Shown: positions 43,360-54,024, counted from the stretch's first letter. The stretch is 64,000 bases of DNA from Imhoffiella purpurea (GCF_000585215.1 NZ_AONC01000025.1:1-64000); one strand, 5' to 3'. Notes: generated from the letters alone by a model not told the origin. Numbers and translations: made by a program.

Positions 43360-44757
43360 ATGCAGGTCGAACTGGAAACGGCATCCGACATGGCGTCCGG
43401 GCGGCAGGGCAAGACCCTGGTGGTGGGGCTCGGCAAGACCGGTCTCTCATGCGCCCGCTATCTGCGTTCGCAGGGCGTCCTCGCGGCCGTGACCGATTCG
43501 CGTCCACGGCCGCCCGGGCTGGACGATCTGCGCGAGCGGATGCCCGAGCTCGCCGTCTTCGTCGGGGGCTTCGATCCGGAGGTCTTCGCCGCGGCGACCC
43601 AGCTGGTGGTCAGCCCAGGCGTGCCGGTCTCCGAGCCCCTGATCCAGCAGGCGATCGCCCGCGGCGTCCCGGTCATCGGCGACGTCGAGCTGTTCGCGCG
43701 CGCGGCGCGCGCGCCCATCTGCGCCATCACCGGCTCCAACGGCAAGAGCACGGTGACGACGCTGCTCGGTCTGATGGCGCGCCTGGCCGGTCGCCGCGTG
43801 GCGGTCGGGGGTAATCTCGGCGAGCCGGTCCTGGACCTGCTCGATCCGGCCGCGGATCTCTACGCGATCGAGCTGTCGAGCTTTCAGCTGGAGACCACGC
43901 CCGGACTGCGGGCCGACGTGGCCGTGGTGCTGAACGTCTCGGCGGATCACCTCGACCGCTATCCGGATCTGGATGCCTATGCCGAGACCAAGGCCGCCAT
44001 CTATCGGGGGGCGCGGGTCGCGGTCGTCAATCGGGACGATCCTCGGGTCCTCGCCATGCGCCGCGAGTCCGAGCGCGAGATCGGCTTCACCCTGGGCGAG
44101 CCGGGGCCGGACGATCTGGGACTGATGCCTCACGCGGCGTCCGCCGGAGATTCCGAGACCCCCTGGATCTTCCATGGCCAGGATCCGCTGATGCCGGCCT
44201 CCGAGGTCGCCATTCCGGGGCGGCACAATCTGGCCAACGCACTGGCGGCGCTCGCCCTGGCGTCGGCCTGCGGGATTCCTGCCGGGCCGGCCTGCGAGGC
44301 GCTCCGCACCTTCCCGGGCCTGCCGCACCGCAGCGAGCTGGTCGCCGAGCGCGACGGCGTGCGCTGGTACGACGATTCCAAGGGCACCAATCCGGGCGCG
44401 ACCGTCGCGGCGCTGGCCGGTCTGATTCCCGAGGAGGGCGACGGCAAGGTGGTGCTGATCGCCGGCGGAGCGGGCAAGGGCGCGGATTTCCAGCCGCTGC
44501 TGGATCCGGTCCGCCGCGCCGCGCGCGCGGTGGTCCTGATCGGGCGCGATGCGCCGGCGATCGAGCGCGTCCTCGCGGGTGCGGTGCCCTTGGTCCATGC
44601 GGTCGACATGGCGGACGCGGTGCGTCGGGCCGCCGAGTTGGCCCGGTCCGGAGACTCCGTGCTCCTGTCTCCCGCCTGCGCCAGCCTCGACATGTTCGAC
44701 AACTACGAGCATCGCGGAAGGGTGTTCGCCGACACGGTGCGGAGGCTCCTGTCATGA
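43360..44757 (+). CDS. murD: UDP-N-acetylmuramoylalanine-D-glutamate ligase
   Basis: 465 residues. VVGLGKTGLSCARYL at the N-terminus, ITGSNGKSTVTTLL (ATP loop), a BHxR-type NVSADHLDRYP and DDSKGTNPGATVAAL complete the Mur ligase pattern. It adds D-glutamate to UDP-MurNAc-L-Ala. The ATG at 43360 is the first good start after mraY. Stop overlaps ftsW by 4 bp. Confidence 0.95.
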   Translation: MQVELETASDMASGRQGKTLVVGLGKTGLSCARYLRSQGVLAAVTDSRPRPPGLDDLRERMPELAVFVGGFDPEVFAAATQLVVSPGVPVSEPLIQQAIARGVPVIGDVELFARAARAPICAITGSNGKSTVTTLLGLMARLAGRRVAVGGNLGEPVLDLLDPAADLYAIELSSFQLETTPGLRADVAVVLNVSADHLDRYPDLDAYAETKAAIYRGARVAVVNRDDPRVLAMRRESEREIGFTLGEPGPDDLGLMPHAASAGDSETPWIFHGQDPLMPASEVAIPGRHNLANALAALALASACGIPAGPACEALRTFPGLPHRSELVAERDGVRWYDDSKGTNPGATVAALAGLIPEEGDGKVVLIAGGAGKGADFQPLLDPVRRAARAVVLIGRDAPAIERVLAGAVPLVHAVDMADAVRRAAELARSGDSVLLSPACASLDMFDNYEHRGRVFADTVRRLLS

Positions 44758-45950
44758 CCGCGGCCGTGCGCACCCGGCGTTCCGGGCCTCGCCGGCGCGA
44801 GCGGGCCCTGCCGATGGACTATCCATTGCTGGTCTGTGCCCTGGGGCTGCTGGCGTTCGGCTTCGTCATGGTCGCCTCGGCCTCCATGTCGATCGCCGAG
44901 AACTGCTGTCACGATCCTTTCTATTACATCATGCGTCACGGTCTGGCCCTCGGGCTCGCCTTGACCGCGGGTCTTCTGACCTATTTCGTTCCGCTGGATG
45001 CCTGGGAACGGCTCGGGACCCTGCTCATCCTGCTCGGAATCGCCGTGCTGGTGCTGGTCCTGGTTCCGGGAATCGGCCGCACGGTCAATGGCGCGACCCG
45101 CTGGATTCCGCTCGGTCCCTTGAATCTTCAGCCATCCGAGTTCCTCAAGCTGTTCGCGGTCATCTATGTCTCGGGCTATCTGGTCCGGCATGCCGAGTCC
45201 GTCGCGAACGATCTCTCGGGATTCATCCGGCCGATGATCCTGGTCGGCGTCGCGGCGGCTCTGATTCTGATGCAGCCCGATTTCGGCACCACGGCGGTCA
45301 TGCTGGCGACCGTGATGGGTCTGCTCTTCCTCGGCGGGGTGAGCATCCTGCCCTTCGTCTTCCTCATCGGCGTGGTCGGGGTCGGGCTGGTCGCGCTGGT
45401 GATCCTGTCGCCCTATCGCTGGGCGCGGGTGACCTCCTTCCTCAATCCCTGGGAGGATCCCTTCAATTCGGGCTATCAGCTGAGTCAGGCGCTGATCGCC
45501 TTCGGCCGCGGCGAATGGTTCGGCGTGGGGCTCGGCAACGGTATCCAGAAGCAGTTCTTCCTGCCCGAGGCCCATACGGACTTCCTCGCCTCCGTGATCG
45601 GCGAGGAATTCGGGCTGGTCGGCATGCTGGTTCTGATCGCGGCCTTCGCCTTCATCGTCTCGCGCGCCTTCGCCATCGGGGTGCGGGCCGAGATCCTGGA
45701 GACGCGCTTCGCCTCCTATGTGGCGCAGGGGATCGGGCTCTGGCTGGGTCTGCAGGCCTTCGTCAACATCGGCGTGAACGTCGGGCTGCTTCCCACCAAG
45801 GGCCTGACGCTGCCGTTCCTGAGCTATGGCAGCAACAGTCTCATCGTCGGCTGCATGGCGATCGCGCTCCTGCTGCGTATCGATGTCAACGTCCGTCAGC
45901 AGGAATCGGACGCCAGATTGAAACGGGGGGTGAAATGGGTCCGAGCATAG
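44754..45950 (+). CDS. ftsW: Peptidoglycan glycosyltransferase FtsW
   Basis: 398 residues of the SEDS family with about ten membrane spans. A basic N-terminal head precedes [37 protein letters not shown] holds key conserved residues, and [23 protein letters not shown] and [12 protein letters not shown] follow. It polymerises septal glycan with FtsI. Start overlaps the murD stop by 4 bp; the end overlaps murG by 16 bp. Confidence 0.96.
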   Translation: MTAAVRTRRSGPRRRERALPMDYPLLVCALGLLAFGFVMVASASMSIAENCCHDPFYYIMRHGLALGLALTAGLLTYFVPLDAWERLGTLLILLGIAVLVLVLVPGIGRTVNGATRWIPLGPLNLQPSEFLKLFAVIYVSGYLVRHAESVANDLSGFIRPMILVGVAAALILMQPDFGTTAVMLATVMGLLFLGGVSILPFVFLIGVVGVGLVALVILSPYRWARVTSFLNPWEDPFNSGYQLSQALIAFGRGEWFGVGLGNGIQKQFFLPEAHTDFLASVIGEEFGLVGMLVLIAAFAFIVSRAFAIGVRAEILETRFASYVAQGIGLWLGLQAFVNIGVNVGLLPTKGLTLPFLSYGSNSLIVGCMAIALLLRIDVNVRQQESDARLKRGVKWVRA

Positions 45951-47053
45951 GCGTCATGGCCGGAGGGACCGGCGGGCATGTCTTCCCGGCGCTGGCGGTG
46001 GCCGAGACGCTGCGTGCCCAGGGTGCCCGTGTGTTCTGGATCGGCACGCATCGCGGCATGGAGTCGCGTTTGGTGCCGGATCACGGCTTCGAGATGGAGT
46101 GGGTCGGCATCGAGGGCGTGCGGGGCAAGTCGCTCGGCCAGATGTTGAAGGCGCCTTTCCGCCTGACGAGCGCCATGCTGCAGGCCCGCCGCATCCTCGC
46201 GCGCCGCGAGGCCGATCTGGTGCTCGGCATGGGCGGCTTCGTCTCGGGTCCCGGCGGTCTGGCCGCGCGGGCCTCGGGACTGCCCCTGGTGATCCACGAG
46301 CAGAACTTCGTGCCCGGCATGACCAACCAATGGCTGGCGCGTGTCGCCAGCGCCGTGTTCGAGGCATTCCCTGGAAGCTTCCCGGCCTCGCGCCGCGCCA
46401 TCGCGACGGGCAATCCGGTGCGCCAGTCCATCCTGGACCTGCCGGAGCCCCGGGCGCGCCTCGCCGCGCGCGGCGGTGCGCCGCGCCTGCTGGTGCTCGG
46501 CGGTTCGCTCGGGGCCAAGGCCTTGAACGAGACGGTTCCGTCCGCCGTGGCCGCCCTTCCGGAGGGCAAGCGTCCCGAGATTCGCCATCAGGCCGGCGAG
46601 CGGACGCTGGAGACCGCGCGCGAGGCCTATCGCTCCGCGGGCGTCGCGGCGGATGTGACGCCCTTCATCCGCGACATGGCCGAGGCCTATGCCTGGGCCG
46701 ACCTGGTGGTGTGTCGTGCCGGCGCGCTGACCGTGTCCGAGCTGGCCGCGGCCGGCGTGCCCTCGGTCCTGGTTCCCTATCCCTTCGCGGTGGACGACCA
46801 CCAGGTCGGCAACGCCCGCTATCTCGCCGACGCGGGCGCGGCGCGTCTGGTCGTTCAGCGCGACCTGACCCCGGCCGGGTTGACCGCGCTGCTCGCCGAG
46901 CTGCTCGGCGATCGCGCCCGTCTGTTCCAGATGGCCGAGACGGCACGGGGATTGGCCCAGCCGGAGGCGGCCGAGCGGATCGCCGCGGCGTGCATGCATC
47001 TGTCCAAGGGTGGGGCTCAGGGTGGCCTTTCGCATATGGAGGCCGGCCGATGA
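45935..47053 (+). CDS. murG: N-acetylglucosaminyltransferase MurG
   Basis: 372 residues. [17 protein letters not shown] near the start is the lipid I-binding loop; [36 protein letters not shown] and [17 protein letters not shown] complete the GT28 pattern. It makes lipid II at the inner face of the membrane. The ATG at 45935 lies inside the end of ftsW behind a G-rich ribosome binding site. Stop overlaps murC by 4 bp. Confidence 0.96.
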   Translation: MGPSIGVMAGGTGGHVFPALAVAETLRAQGARVFWIGTHRGMESRLVPDHGFEMEWVGIEGVRGKSLGQMLKAPFRLTSAMLQARRILARREADLVLGMGGFVSGPGGLAARASGLPLVIHEQNFVPGMTNQWLARVASAVFEAFPGSFPASRRAIATGNPVRQSILDLPEPRARLAARGGAPRLLVLGGSLGAKALNETVPSAVAALPEGKRPEIRHQAGERTLETAREAYRSAGVAADVTPFIRDMAEAYAWADLVVCRAGALTVSELAAAGVPSVLVPYPFAVDDHQVGNARYLADAGAARLVVQRDLTPAGLTALLAELLGDRARLFQMAETARGLAQPEAAERIAAACMHLSKGGAQGGLSHMEAGR

Positions 47054-48480
47054 ATGCGCATCTCCAGCATACGGCGGCGCGCATGGGGCGGGTGCGGCGT
47101 CTGCACTTCATCGGGATCGGCGGGTCCGGCATGAGCGGCATCGCCGAGCTCATGGCCAACCTGGGATACGAGGTGGCCGGTTCGGACCTGCGCGCCAGCG
47201 ACGTGACGCGCCGACTCCAGGAGCTGGGGATCGAAGTGCATATCGGTCATCGTGCCGAGCAGGTGGTGGACGCCGATGCGGTGGTGGTCTCGACCGCTAT
47301 CGACGAGCTCAACCCGGAGATCCGGCAGGCCCGCGAGTCGCGCATTCCCATCGTGCGCCGTGCCGAGATGCTGGCCGAGCTGATGCGCTTCTATTACGGC
47401 GTCGCGGTTGCCGGTACCCATGGCAAGACGACCACCACCAGTCTGGTCGCGAGCATCCTGGTCGAGGCCGGATTGGATCCGACCTTCGTCATCGGCGGCC
47501 GTCTGACCAGCGCCGGCACCAACGCCAAGCTGGGAACGACCAAGTATCTGGTCGCCGAGGCCGACGAGAGCGACGCCTCCTTCCTCTATCTGCAGCCCAT
47601 GATCGCCATCGTCACCAATATCGATGCCGATCATATGGTGACCTACGGCAACGACTTCGCCCGGCTGCGCCAGACCTTCATGGAATTCCTGCATCACCTG
47701 CCCTTCTACGGCTTGGCGGTACTCTGTATCGACGACGACGAGGTTCGCGCCCTGCTGCCCACGGTCGCGCGTCCGGTGCGAACATACGGCACCCGCGAGG
47801 AGGCCGACGTCCGGGCGACCGACATCCATCAGGAGGGCATGCGCACCATCTTCCGCGTCCATTGCCCCGAATTCGGACGGCCTCTGACCGTCGACATGAA
47901 TCTCCCGGGGCGCCACAACGTGCTGAATGCCCTGGCGGCCATCTGCGTCGCCCTGGAGCTGGGCGTGGAGGAGGAGCCGATCCGCCGGGCGCTGTGCGGA
48001 TTCCAGGGTGTGGGACGGCGTTTCGTCACCAGCGAGGTGACCGATCCGCAGGGACGCCGTCTGCTGGTGGTGGACGACTACGGCCATCATCCGCGCGAAC
48101 TGGCGGCGACCCTGGCGGCGGCCCGCGCCGGCTGGCCCGGCCGGCGTCTGGTGCTGGTCTTCCAGCCCCATCGCTATTCGCGTACCCAGGAGCAGTTCGA
48201 GGACTTCGTCGAGGTGCTCTCGACCCCGGATGCCCTGATCCTCTGCGACGTCTATCCGGCGGGCGAGACGCCCATTGCCGGAGCCGACGGACGCTCGCTG
48301 AGCCGGGCCATCCGCATGCGCGGCGAGCTGGAGCCGATCTTCGCCCAGACGATCGATGCCGTGCCCGGTCTGCTGGCGAATCTGATCCAGGATGGCGACA
48401 TGCTGCTGGTGGCGGGGGCGGGCGACATCGGCGGCGTGGCCGCGCGTCTGCCCACCATGCTCGCGGAGGGGCTCGAATGA
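47050..48480 (+). CDS. murC: UDP-N-acetylmuramate-L-alanine ligase
   Basis: 476 residues. [34 protein letters not shown] and DDYGHHPRE are diagnostic. It adds L-alanine to UDP-MurNAc, the first peptide step. The start ATG overlaps the murG stop (ATGA). The stop is followed by a 207-bp stretch before murB that holds a small reading frame. Confidence 0.97.
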   Translation: MNAHLQHTAARMGRVRRLHFIGIGGSGMSGIAELMANLGYEVAGSDLRASDVTRRLQELGIEVHIGHRAEQVVDADAVVVSTAIDELNPEIRQARESRIPIVRRAEMLAELMRFYYGVAVAGTHGKTTTTSLVASILVEAGLDPTFVIGGRLTSAGTNAKLGTTKYLVAEADESDASFLYLQPMIAIVTNIDADHMVTYGNDFARLRQTFMEFLHHLPFYGLAVLCIDDDEVRALLPTVARPVRTYGTREEADVRATDIHQEGMRTIFRVHCPEFGRPLTVDMNLPGRHNVLNALAAICVALELGVEEEPIRRALCGFQGVGRRFVTSEVTDPQGRRLLVVDDYGHHPRELAATLAAARAGWPGRRLVLVFQPHRYSRTQEQFEDFVEVLSTPDALILCDVYPAGETPIAGADGRSLSRAIRMRGELEPIFAQTIDAVPGLLANLIQDGDMLLVAGAGDIGGVAARLPTMLAEGLE

Positions 48481-48511
48481 TCCGTCTCATGTGTCGTCGC
48501 GGGAGGGGGGC

Positions 48512-48691
48512 ATGATGCGAAGATCCCTGATTCGCCGTCTGCTCATGGGGTGCGGAGAGCCTCTGCGGGCCATCAACTCGGGGGGGGCGGCGCGTTCCTT
48601 CGATCGCCCGCTCGTCGAGCGGCCTCGGACGCGCACCGCATCCGATCAGGAGTCGACCGGCGTCTGTCGCGGTCGGGAGTGGTGGCGATGA
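48512..48691 (+). CDS. Possible small protein between murC and murB
   Basis: 59 codons, beginning [15 protein letters not shown] and ending GREWWR. A very strong GGGAGG (48501-48506) precedes the paired ATGs, and the TGA overlaps the murB ATG by 4 bp, so it would couple murB to the upstream genes in a cluster where nearly all other joints are coupled. A run of eight G (48580-48587) lies inside it. The peptide is Arg-rich, has no recognised domain and could be a translated leader rather than a functional protein. No other gene explains this stretch. Confidence 0.4.
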   Translation: MMRRSLIRRLLMGCGEPLRAINSGGAARSFDRPLVERPRTRTASDQESTGVCRGREWWR

Positions 48692-49587
48692 AGGGGCTGG
48701 ACATGAACGGGCTGCGCGGCGAGCTGCGACTCGACGAGCCGCTGGCCGGCCATACGACCTGGAGGGTCGGCGGTCCCGCGCGCCGTTTCTATCGTCCGGC
48801 CGATGTCGAGGATCTGGTCCGCTTCCTGTCCCGTCTGGACGAAGGCGAGCCGCTGCTGTGGCTGGGGCTCGGCAGCAACGTCCTGATCGCGGATCGCGGT
48901 TTCGAGGGCACGGTGATCCATACCCAGGGCTGTCTGAGCCGATTGGAGCGGCGCGGCGACACGGGGATCCATGCCGAGGCCGGAACCTCATGCGCCAAGC
49001 TGGCGCGGTTCGCGGCACGCCTGGATCTGGTCGGCGTCGAGTTCCTGGCCGGGATTCCCGGCACCATGGGCGGCGCGCTCGCCATGAACGCCGGTGCCTG
49101 GGGTGGGGAGACCTGGAGCTCGGTGCTGAGCGTGCGCACCATCGATCGGCACGGCCGCATCCGCGAGCGTGGTCCGGAGGACTTCCGCATCGGCTATCGC
49201 GAGGTGAGGGGACCCGAGGGCGAATGGTTCCTCGACGTGGATCTGCAGCTGGCCCCGGGCGACGGCGAGGCGGCCATGGCGCGTATCCGCGAGCTGCTGG
49301 AGCGCCGTTCGGCCACCCAGCCGACCGGTCTGCCGAGCTGCGGATCCGTATTCCGCAATCCGCCCGGCGATCACGCCGCCCGGCTCATCGAGTCGCAGGG
49401 CCTCAAGGGGTACAGCATCGGCGGCGCCCAGGTGTCGCCCAAACATGCCAATTTCATCATCAACACCGGGGGGGCGACGTCTTCGGACATCGCCGGCCTC
49501 ATCGCCCACGTACAAGATATGGTCGAATCGCGGACCGGAATCCGTCTGGTTCCCGAGGTTCGGCGCATCGCTGGAGACCCTGCATGA
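48688..49587 (+). CDS. murB: UDP-N-acetylenolpyruvoylglucosamine reductase
   Basis: 299 residues, type I-like length. [80 protein letters not shown] and [12 protein letters not shown] are all typical. It reduces the enolpyruvyl group to give UDP-MurNAc using FAD and NADPH. Its presence between murC and ddl is one of the known dcw layouts. The start ATG at 48688 fits the family N-terminus; the frame is open upstream to 48550 without a better start. Confidence 0.95.
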   Translation: MKGLDMNGLRGELRLDEPLAGHTTWRVGGPARRFYRPADVEDLVRFLSRLDEGEPLLWLGLGSNVLIADRGFEGTVIHTQGCLSRLERRGDTGIHAEAGTSCAKLARFAARLDLVGVEFLAGIPGTMGGALAMNAGAWGGETWSSVLSVRTIDRHGRIRERGPEDFRIGYREVRGPEGEWFLDVDLQLAPGDGEAAMARIRELLERRSATQPTGLPSCGSVFRNPPGDHAARLIESQGLKGYSIGGAQVSPKHANFIINTGGATSSDIAGLIAHVQDMVESRTGIRLVPEVRRIAGDPA

Positions 49588-50507
49588 GCATCGACGCGAC
49601 CGGAGCAGCCCGGTTCGGAAAGGTGGCCGTCCTCCTGGGCGGCACGGCGGCGGAGCGCGAGATCTCGCTCAAGAGCGGCAAGGCGGTGCTGGATGCGCTG
49701 CTGCGCTCTGGCGTCGATGCCCATCCGCTGGATCCGGACGCCGAGATCCTGAATCGTCTGAGTGCCGATGCCTTCGATCGCGCCTTCATCGTCCTGCACG
49801 GACGCGGCGGAGAGGACGGTCAGATCCAGGGCGCGCTGGAGACCGTCGGTCTGCCATACACGGGATCCGGCGTGCTCGGTTCCGCCTTGGGAATGGACAA
49901 ATATCGCTGCAAGCTGCTCTGGGCCGGATGCGGTCTGCCGACGGCCGATTTCGTGCTCCTGCGCGGCGCGGAGGATCTTTCGGCGGCCGCCGATCTGGGC
50001 TTTCCGCTCATGATCAAGCCGGTCCACGAGGGGTCGAGCATCGGCATGGCCCGGGTCGAGGGCCGTGACGAGCTCGAACGGGCCTGGCGCAGTGCGGCGG
50101 ATTTCGATTCGCTGGTGCTGGCCGAGCGCTGGATCCAGGGCGCCGAATACACCTGCGCCATTCTGGGGCGTGAGGCCCTGCCGCTGATCCGGCTGGAGAC
50201 CCCGAACGCCTTCTACGATTTCGAGGCCAAATACCGGGCCGACAGCACCCGCTACCACTGTCCCTGCGATCTGTCCGAGGACGAGGAGTCGCGGCTGCAG
50301 GGGTTGGCGCTGGAGGCATTCGAGGCGGCTGGGGCGAGCGGCTGGGGTCGCGTCGATTTCATGGTCGACGGTGACGGACGCCCCTTCCTGCTCGAGATCA
50401 ACACGGTTCCTGGCATGACGGATCACAGCTTGGTGCCGATGGCGGCACGGGTCGCCGGGATCGATTTCGATACCCTGGCGTGGCGGATCCTGGAGACGAG
50501 TCTCTGA
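49584..50507 (+). CDS. ddl: D-alanine-D-alanine ligase
   Basis: 307 residues, DdlB length. [18 protein letters not shown] near the start, [29 protein letters not shown] and [16 protein letters not shown] show the ATP-grasp ligase. It makes the D-Ala-D-Ala used by MurF. Overlaps murB by 4 bp. Confidence 0.96.
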   Translation: MSIDATGAARFGKVAVLLGGTAAEREISLKSGKAVLDALLRSGVDAHPLDPDAEILNRLSADAFDRAFIVLHGRGGEDGQIQGALETVGLPYTGSGVLGSALGMDKYRCKLLWAGCGLPTADFVLLRGAEDLSAAADLGFPLMIKPVHEGSSIGMARVEGRDELERAWRSAADFDSLVLAERWIQGAEYTCAILGREALPLIRLETPNAFYDFEAKYRADSTRYHCPCDLSEDEESRLQGLALEAFEAAGASGWGRVDFMVDGDGRPFLLEINTVPGMTDHSLVPMAARVAGIDFDTLAWRILETSL

Positions 50508-50509
50508 AC

Positions 50510-51304
50510 GTGAAGACGACGCGGCCAGTCGAGTCCCGGTCGGCATCCGAGCCTTCTGCATGGCGTGCGCGTCTGCTCGCCCTGCTGGGGTTGACGCTGT
50601 TCGGCGCCACGGCCTCCGCGGTCTGGCTGTTCGGTTACTGGGAGCCGCGACTGCTGCCGATCCTGGTGATCGAGGTCCAGGGCGAGCTGCATCACCACTC
50701 GTCGGAGCTGCTGCAGCAGACCATCAGCGAGCGACTGCACGGCGGCATCCTGACCGCCGACCTGGCCGATCTCAAGTCCGCCGCGGAGGCGCTTCCCTGG
50801 GTGGGGCATGCCAGCCTGCGGCGGGTCTGGCCGGATCGGCTGCAGGTGCGGGTCGAGGAACACCGCCCGCTCGCGCGCTGGAACGGCGACGGCCTGGTGA
50901 CGGCCGATGGGATCGTCTTCCATCCGCTATCGCGTACCATCCCGGCCGGTCTGCCGCTGCTCGAGGGCGACGACAAGCGGGCGCCCGAGGTCGCCAAGCG
51001 GTATCAGCGATGGCGGGACGATCTGATGCTGGTGGGACACCTGATCCAGAGCCTGTCGGTCGATCCCCGTGGCGACTGGCGTGTCGGACTGGTGATGGGT
51101 ACCGAATTGCGGCTCGGCACGGGTTCGGTCGACGAGCGGCTCGCGCGCTTCATCTCCAGCGCCCAGCAGCTCGAGGCCGCCGGCCGGCCACTGGTGGTGG
51201 ACCTGCGCTACAGCAACGGGTTCGCCGTGAAATGGGCACCTGACGCGAGCCCTCAGGCTCGCGCGAATTCGGATCGCTCCAAGCGGTCCGGCAATCGAGG
51301 ATAA
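50510..51304 (+). CDS. ftsQ: Cell division protein FtsQ
   Basis: 264 residues from a GTG at 50510. A basic cytoplasmic head, one membrane span (LLALLGLTLFGATASAVWLFG) and a periplasmic POTRA domain (ILVIEVQGELHHHSSELLQQ) followed by the FtsQ domain with LPWVGHASLRRVWPDRLQVRVEE. It links FtsL/FtsB to the divisome. The start is uncertain: a GTG at 50480 would overlap ddl. The C-terminal tail after WAPD is Arg/Ser-rich and probably not conserved. Six bp before ftsA. Confidence 0.92.
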   Translation: MKTTRPVESRSASEPSAWRARLLALLGLTLFGATASAVWLFGYWEPRLLPILVIEVQGELHHHSSELLQQTISERLHGGILTADLADLKSAAEALPWVGHASLRRVWPDRLQVRVEEHRPLARWNGDGLVTADGIVFHPLSRTIPAGLPLLEGDDKRAPEVAKRYQRWRDDLMLVGHLIQSLSVDPRGDWRVGLVMGTELRLGTGSVDERLARFISSAQQLEAAGRPLVVDLRYSNGFAVKWAPDASPQARANSDRSKRSGNRG

Positions 51305-51310
51305 ATCTGG

Positions 51311-52546
51311 ATGTCGCGACGCAACGACAAGAATCTGCTGGTTGGTCTGGATATCGGCACCTCGAAGATCGCCGCCCTGGTCGGCGAGCTCAAGGACGAC
51401 GACCAGATCGAGATCATCGGCATCGGGACTCACCCTTCGCGCGGCCTGAAGAAGGGCGTCGTCGTGGACATCGAGTCCACGGTCCAGTCGATTCAGCGCG
51501 CGGTGGAGGAGGCCGAGCTGATGGCCGGCTGCGAGATCCATTCGGTCCATGCCGGCATCGCTGGCAGCCATGTCCGCAGCCTCAATTCGCACGGCATCAC
51601 GGCCATCAAGGAGGTCGAGGTCACCCAGGCCGACGTGGATCGGGTCATCGACGCGGCGCGCGCGGTCGCCATCCCGGCCGATCAGAAGATCCTGCACATC
51701 CTGCCGCAGGAATTCATCATCGACGACCAGGAGGGCATCCGCGAGCCCATCGGCATGTGCGGTGTACGGCTCGAGGCAAGGGTACACATGGTGACCGGCG
51801 CGGTCAGCGCGGCCCAGAACATCATCAAGTGCATCCGCCGCTGCGGCCTGGAGGTCGACGATCTGGTCCTCGCCCAGCTGAGCTCCAGCTATTCGGTGCT
51901 CGGCGAGGACGAGAAGGAGCTAGGGGTCTGCGTGGTGGACATCGGCGGCGGGACCACGGATCTGGCCGTCTTTACCGACGGTGCCATCCGTCATACCGCC
52001 GTCATCCCGATCGCCGGCGATCAGGTGACCAACGACATCGCCGTGGCCCTGCGCACGCCGACCCAGCATGCCGAGCAGATCAAGGTCCAGCATGCCTGTG
52101 CGCTCACCCAGCTGGCGGCCAACGGCGAGTCCATCGAGGTGCCGAGCATCGGCGATCGCCCGCCCCGGCATCTCTCGCGCCAGACCCTGGCCGAGGTGGT
52201 CGAGCCGCGCTACGAGGAGCTGCTCACGCTCCTGCACAACGAGCTGCGGCGCAGCGGTTTCGAGGACCTGATCGCCGGGGGCGTGGTCCTCACCGGCGGC
52301 AGCGCCAAGATGCAGGGCCTGATCGATCTGGCGGAGGAGGTCTTCCACATGCCGGTGCGGCTGGGGGTTCCTCAGTACGTGATCGGCATGGAGGAGGTCG
52401 TCGACAATCCAATACACTCGACGGGTGTGGGGCTTTTGATGTATGCGCGCCAGCATCGTTTCGCGCGCCGTCCGGAGCTGGCCGAGAATCTCGGTCTCAA
52501 GGCGACCTGGGCGCGGATGCGCAATTGGTTTCAAGGCAATTTCTGA
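51311..52546 (+). CDS. ftsA: Cell division protein FtsA
   Basis: 411 residues of the actin/HSP70 fold. LVGLDIGTSKIAALVGE (phosphate 1), VVDIGGGTTDLAVF (phosphate 2) and GGVVLTGGSAKMQGL (adenosine) are the nucleotide-binding blocks. The last residues, LKATWARMRNWFQGNF, form the amphipathic membrane-targeting helix. It tethers FtsZ to the membrane. Followed by an unusually long 262-bp gap before ftsZ. Confidence 0.97.
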   Translation: MSRRNDKNLLVGLDIGTSKIAALVGELKDDDQIEIIGIGTHPSRGLKKGVVVDIESTVQSIQRAVEEAELMAGCEIHSVHAGIAGSHVRSLNSHGITAIKEVEVTQADVDRVIDAARAVAIPADQKILHILPQEFIIDDQEGIREPIGMCGVRLEARVHMVTGAVSAAQNIIKCIRRCGLEVDDLVLAQLSSSYSVLGEDEKELGVCVVDIGGGTTDLAVFTDGAIRHTAVIPIAGDQVTNDIAVALRTPTQHAEQIKVQHACALTQLAANGESIEVPSIGDRPPRHLSRQTLAEVVEPRYEELLTLLHNELRRSGFEDLIAGGVVLTGGSAKMQGLIDLAEEVFHMPVRLGVPQYVIGMEEVVDNPIHSTGVGLLMYARQHRFARRPELAENLGLKATWARMRNWFQGNF

Positions 52547-52808
52547 GGAATCGGACGATGCGGCTCGGTGCCCATTCGCATCCAGTTCGGTTCCCTGCTC
52601 GGCAGTGCGATGACGCTGTCGGGCGACGGGCAACATCGCGGGGCCTCTCGTCGGGTCTCGTCGTGATGGATCGGCCGCGCGGTGTCAGGCGGTCTCAAGG
52701 TCGGGACGTGTCGGGCGTCCTGGCCGTGTCGGGGGCGGTCGCGTGCTCTAGCATGCGGCTGATCGAGGTTTCAGTTGGCGTACGTCGTACGCCAGAGGAG
52801 AGAAATCA
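52547..52808. other. Long ftsA-ftsZ spacer
   Basis: 262 bases, the longest gap since rsmH apart from the murC-murB one. It probably holds ftsZ-specific promoters, but none is clear. One frame (52558-52821, 87 codons) is open across the whole gap with a GAGGA box before its ATG and runs 13 bases into ftsZ; its sequence has no recognisable features and I do not call it a gene. A perfect dyad adjoins the ftsZ ribosome binding site. Confidence 0.5.
52776..52794 (+). promoter_or_regulatory. Perfect 9-bp dyad abutting the ftsZ ribosome binding site
   Basis: TGGCGTACG and its reverse complement CGTACGCCA are separated by one base; the last base of the dyad is the first of AGAGGAG, the ftsZ Shine-Dalgarno sequence. 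It could be an operator for a dimeric regulator or, as a cruciform/hairpin, touch translation initiation. Confidence 0.6.
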
Positions 52809-53975
52809 ATGTTCGAACTGATGGATACCCATAGCCAGAATGCCGTCATCAAGGTCATCGGCGTCGGTGGGGGCGGCAGCAACGCAGTCAATCACATGGT
52901 GGCGTCGACCATCGAGGGCGTGGATTTCATCTGCGCCAACACCGATGCCCAGGCGCTCAAGAGTTCCAACGTCAAGACCATCCTGCAGTTGGGCGCCAGC
53001 ATCACCAAGGGGCTCGGCGCCGGGGCCGATCCCGATGTGGGTCGCCATGCCGCGATGGAGGATCGGGACCGGATCCAGGAGGCCCTCGAGGGTTCCGATA
53101 TGGTGTTCATCACCGCCGGTATGGGCGGTGGAACCGGTACCGGCGCGGCACCCGTGGTCGCTCAGGTCGCCAAGGAGTTGGGCGTTCTGACCGTCGCGGT
53201 CGTCACCAAGCCCTTCCCGTTCGAGGGCGCCAAGCGTCGCCGGGTCGCGGAGGAGGGTATTTCCGAACTCGCCCAGCATGTCGACTCTCTCATCACCATC
53301 CCGAATGAGAAACTGCTTGCGGTTCTGGGCAAGGACATGAGCCTGCTCGACGCCTTCAAGGCGGCCAACGACGTGCTGCTCAACGCGACTCAGGGCATCG
53401 CCGAACTCATCACCTGCCGCGGTCTGATCAACGTCGACTTCGCCGACGTCAAGACCGTCATGTCCAACATGGGCGTGGCCATGATGGGAACCGGTTCGGC
53501 GATCGGCGAGAACCGCGCGCGCGAGGCGGCCGAGGCGGCGATCAAGAGTCCGCTGCTCGAGGATATCGATCTCGCGGGCGCCAAGGGCATCCTGGTCAAT
53601 ATCACCGCCGGCATGAGCCTGACGATCGGCGAGTTCGACGAGGTCGGCAACACGGTGCGCGATTTTGCCGACGACGATGCGACGGTCGTGGTCGGAACCG
53701 TCGTGGATCCAGAGCTGGAAGAAGAGTTGCGCGTCACCGTCGTGGCCACCGGCTTGGGCGAGCGTCGCGTCTCCGTCAAGCGTCCAATCGCGGCCGAGCC
53801 GGCGATGCGGCTCGTTTCGGAGGGCAGCGACAGTGCGCCGGACTATCGTGAGATGGATCGCCGTCCTGCGGTCTATCGCAAGGGTGGTGCGGTCGCGCCC
53901 AGCTCGGAGAACAGCGAAGACAACGACCTCGATTATCTGGACATTCCGGCCTTTCTGCGTCGGCAGGCGGATTGA
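52809..53975 (+). CDS. ftsZ: Cell division GTPase FtsZ
   Basis: 388 residues. IGVGGGGSNAVNHMV near the N-terminus, GGGTGTGAAP (tubulin signature, about 106-115), and NVDFADVKTVMSNMG (T7 loop) are intact. The C-terminal peptide DLDYLDIPAFLRRQAD is the site that binds FtsA and other partners; a variable, acidic linker precedes it. AGAGGAG stands nine bases before the ATG. It forms the division ring. Confidence 0.98.
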   Translation: MFELMDTHSQNAVIKVIGVGGGGSNAVNHMVASTIEGVDFICANTDAQALKSSNVKTILQLGASITKGLGAGADPDVGRHAAMEDRDRIQEALEGSDMVFITAGMGGGTGTGAAPVVAQVAKELGVLTVAVVTKPFPFEGAKRRRVAEEGISELAQHVDSLITIPNEKLLAVLGKDMSLLDAFKAANDVLLNATQGIAELITCRGLINVDFADVKTVMSNMGVAMMGTGSAIGENRAREAAEAAIKSPLLEDIDLAGAKGILVNITAGMSLTIGEFDEVGNTVRDFADDDATVVVGTVVDPELEEELRVTVVATGLGERRVSVKRPIAAEPAMRLVSEGSDSAPDYREMDRRPAVYRKGGAVAPSSENSEDNDLDYLDIPAFLRRQAD

Positions 53976-53993
53976 TCCGGAATTTCCCTCTAT

Positions 53994-54024
53994 CGAAAAA
54001 TCTTTCTAAAACAAAGACTTTTCG
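53994..54024. promoter_or_regulatory. AT-rich inverted repeat after ftsZ
   Basis: CGAAAA/TTTTCG and TCTTT/AAAGA, separated by one mismatch, form an 11-bp stem with a 7-base loop, 19 bases after the ftsZ stop. It is AT-rich and has no separate U-run, so it may be a weak terminator or a binding site upstream of the lpxC promoter. Confidence 0.5.

Noticed and set aside
52558-52821. Possible 87-codon gene filling the ftsA-ftsZ gap
   Set aside because: A GAGGA box precedes its ATG, but it overlaps the ftsZ start, lacks any domain or hydrophobic pattern, and open frames of this length are expected at this GC content.
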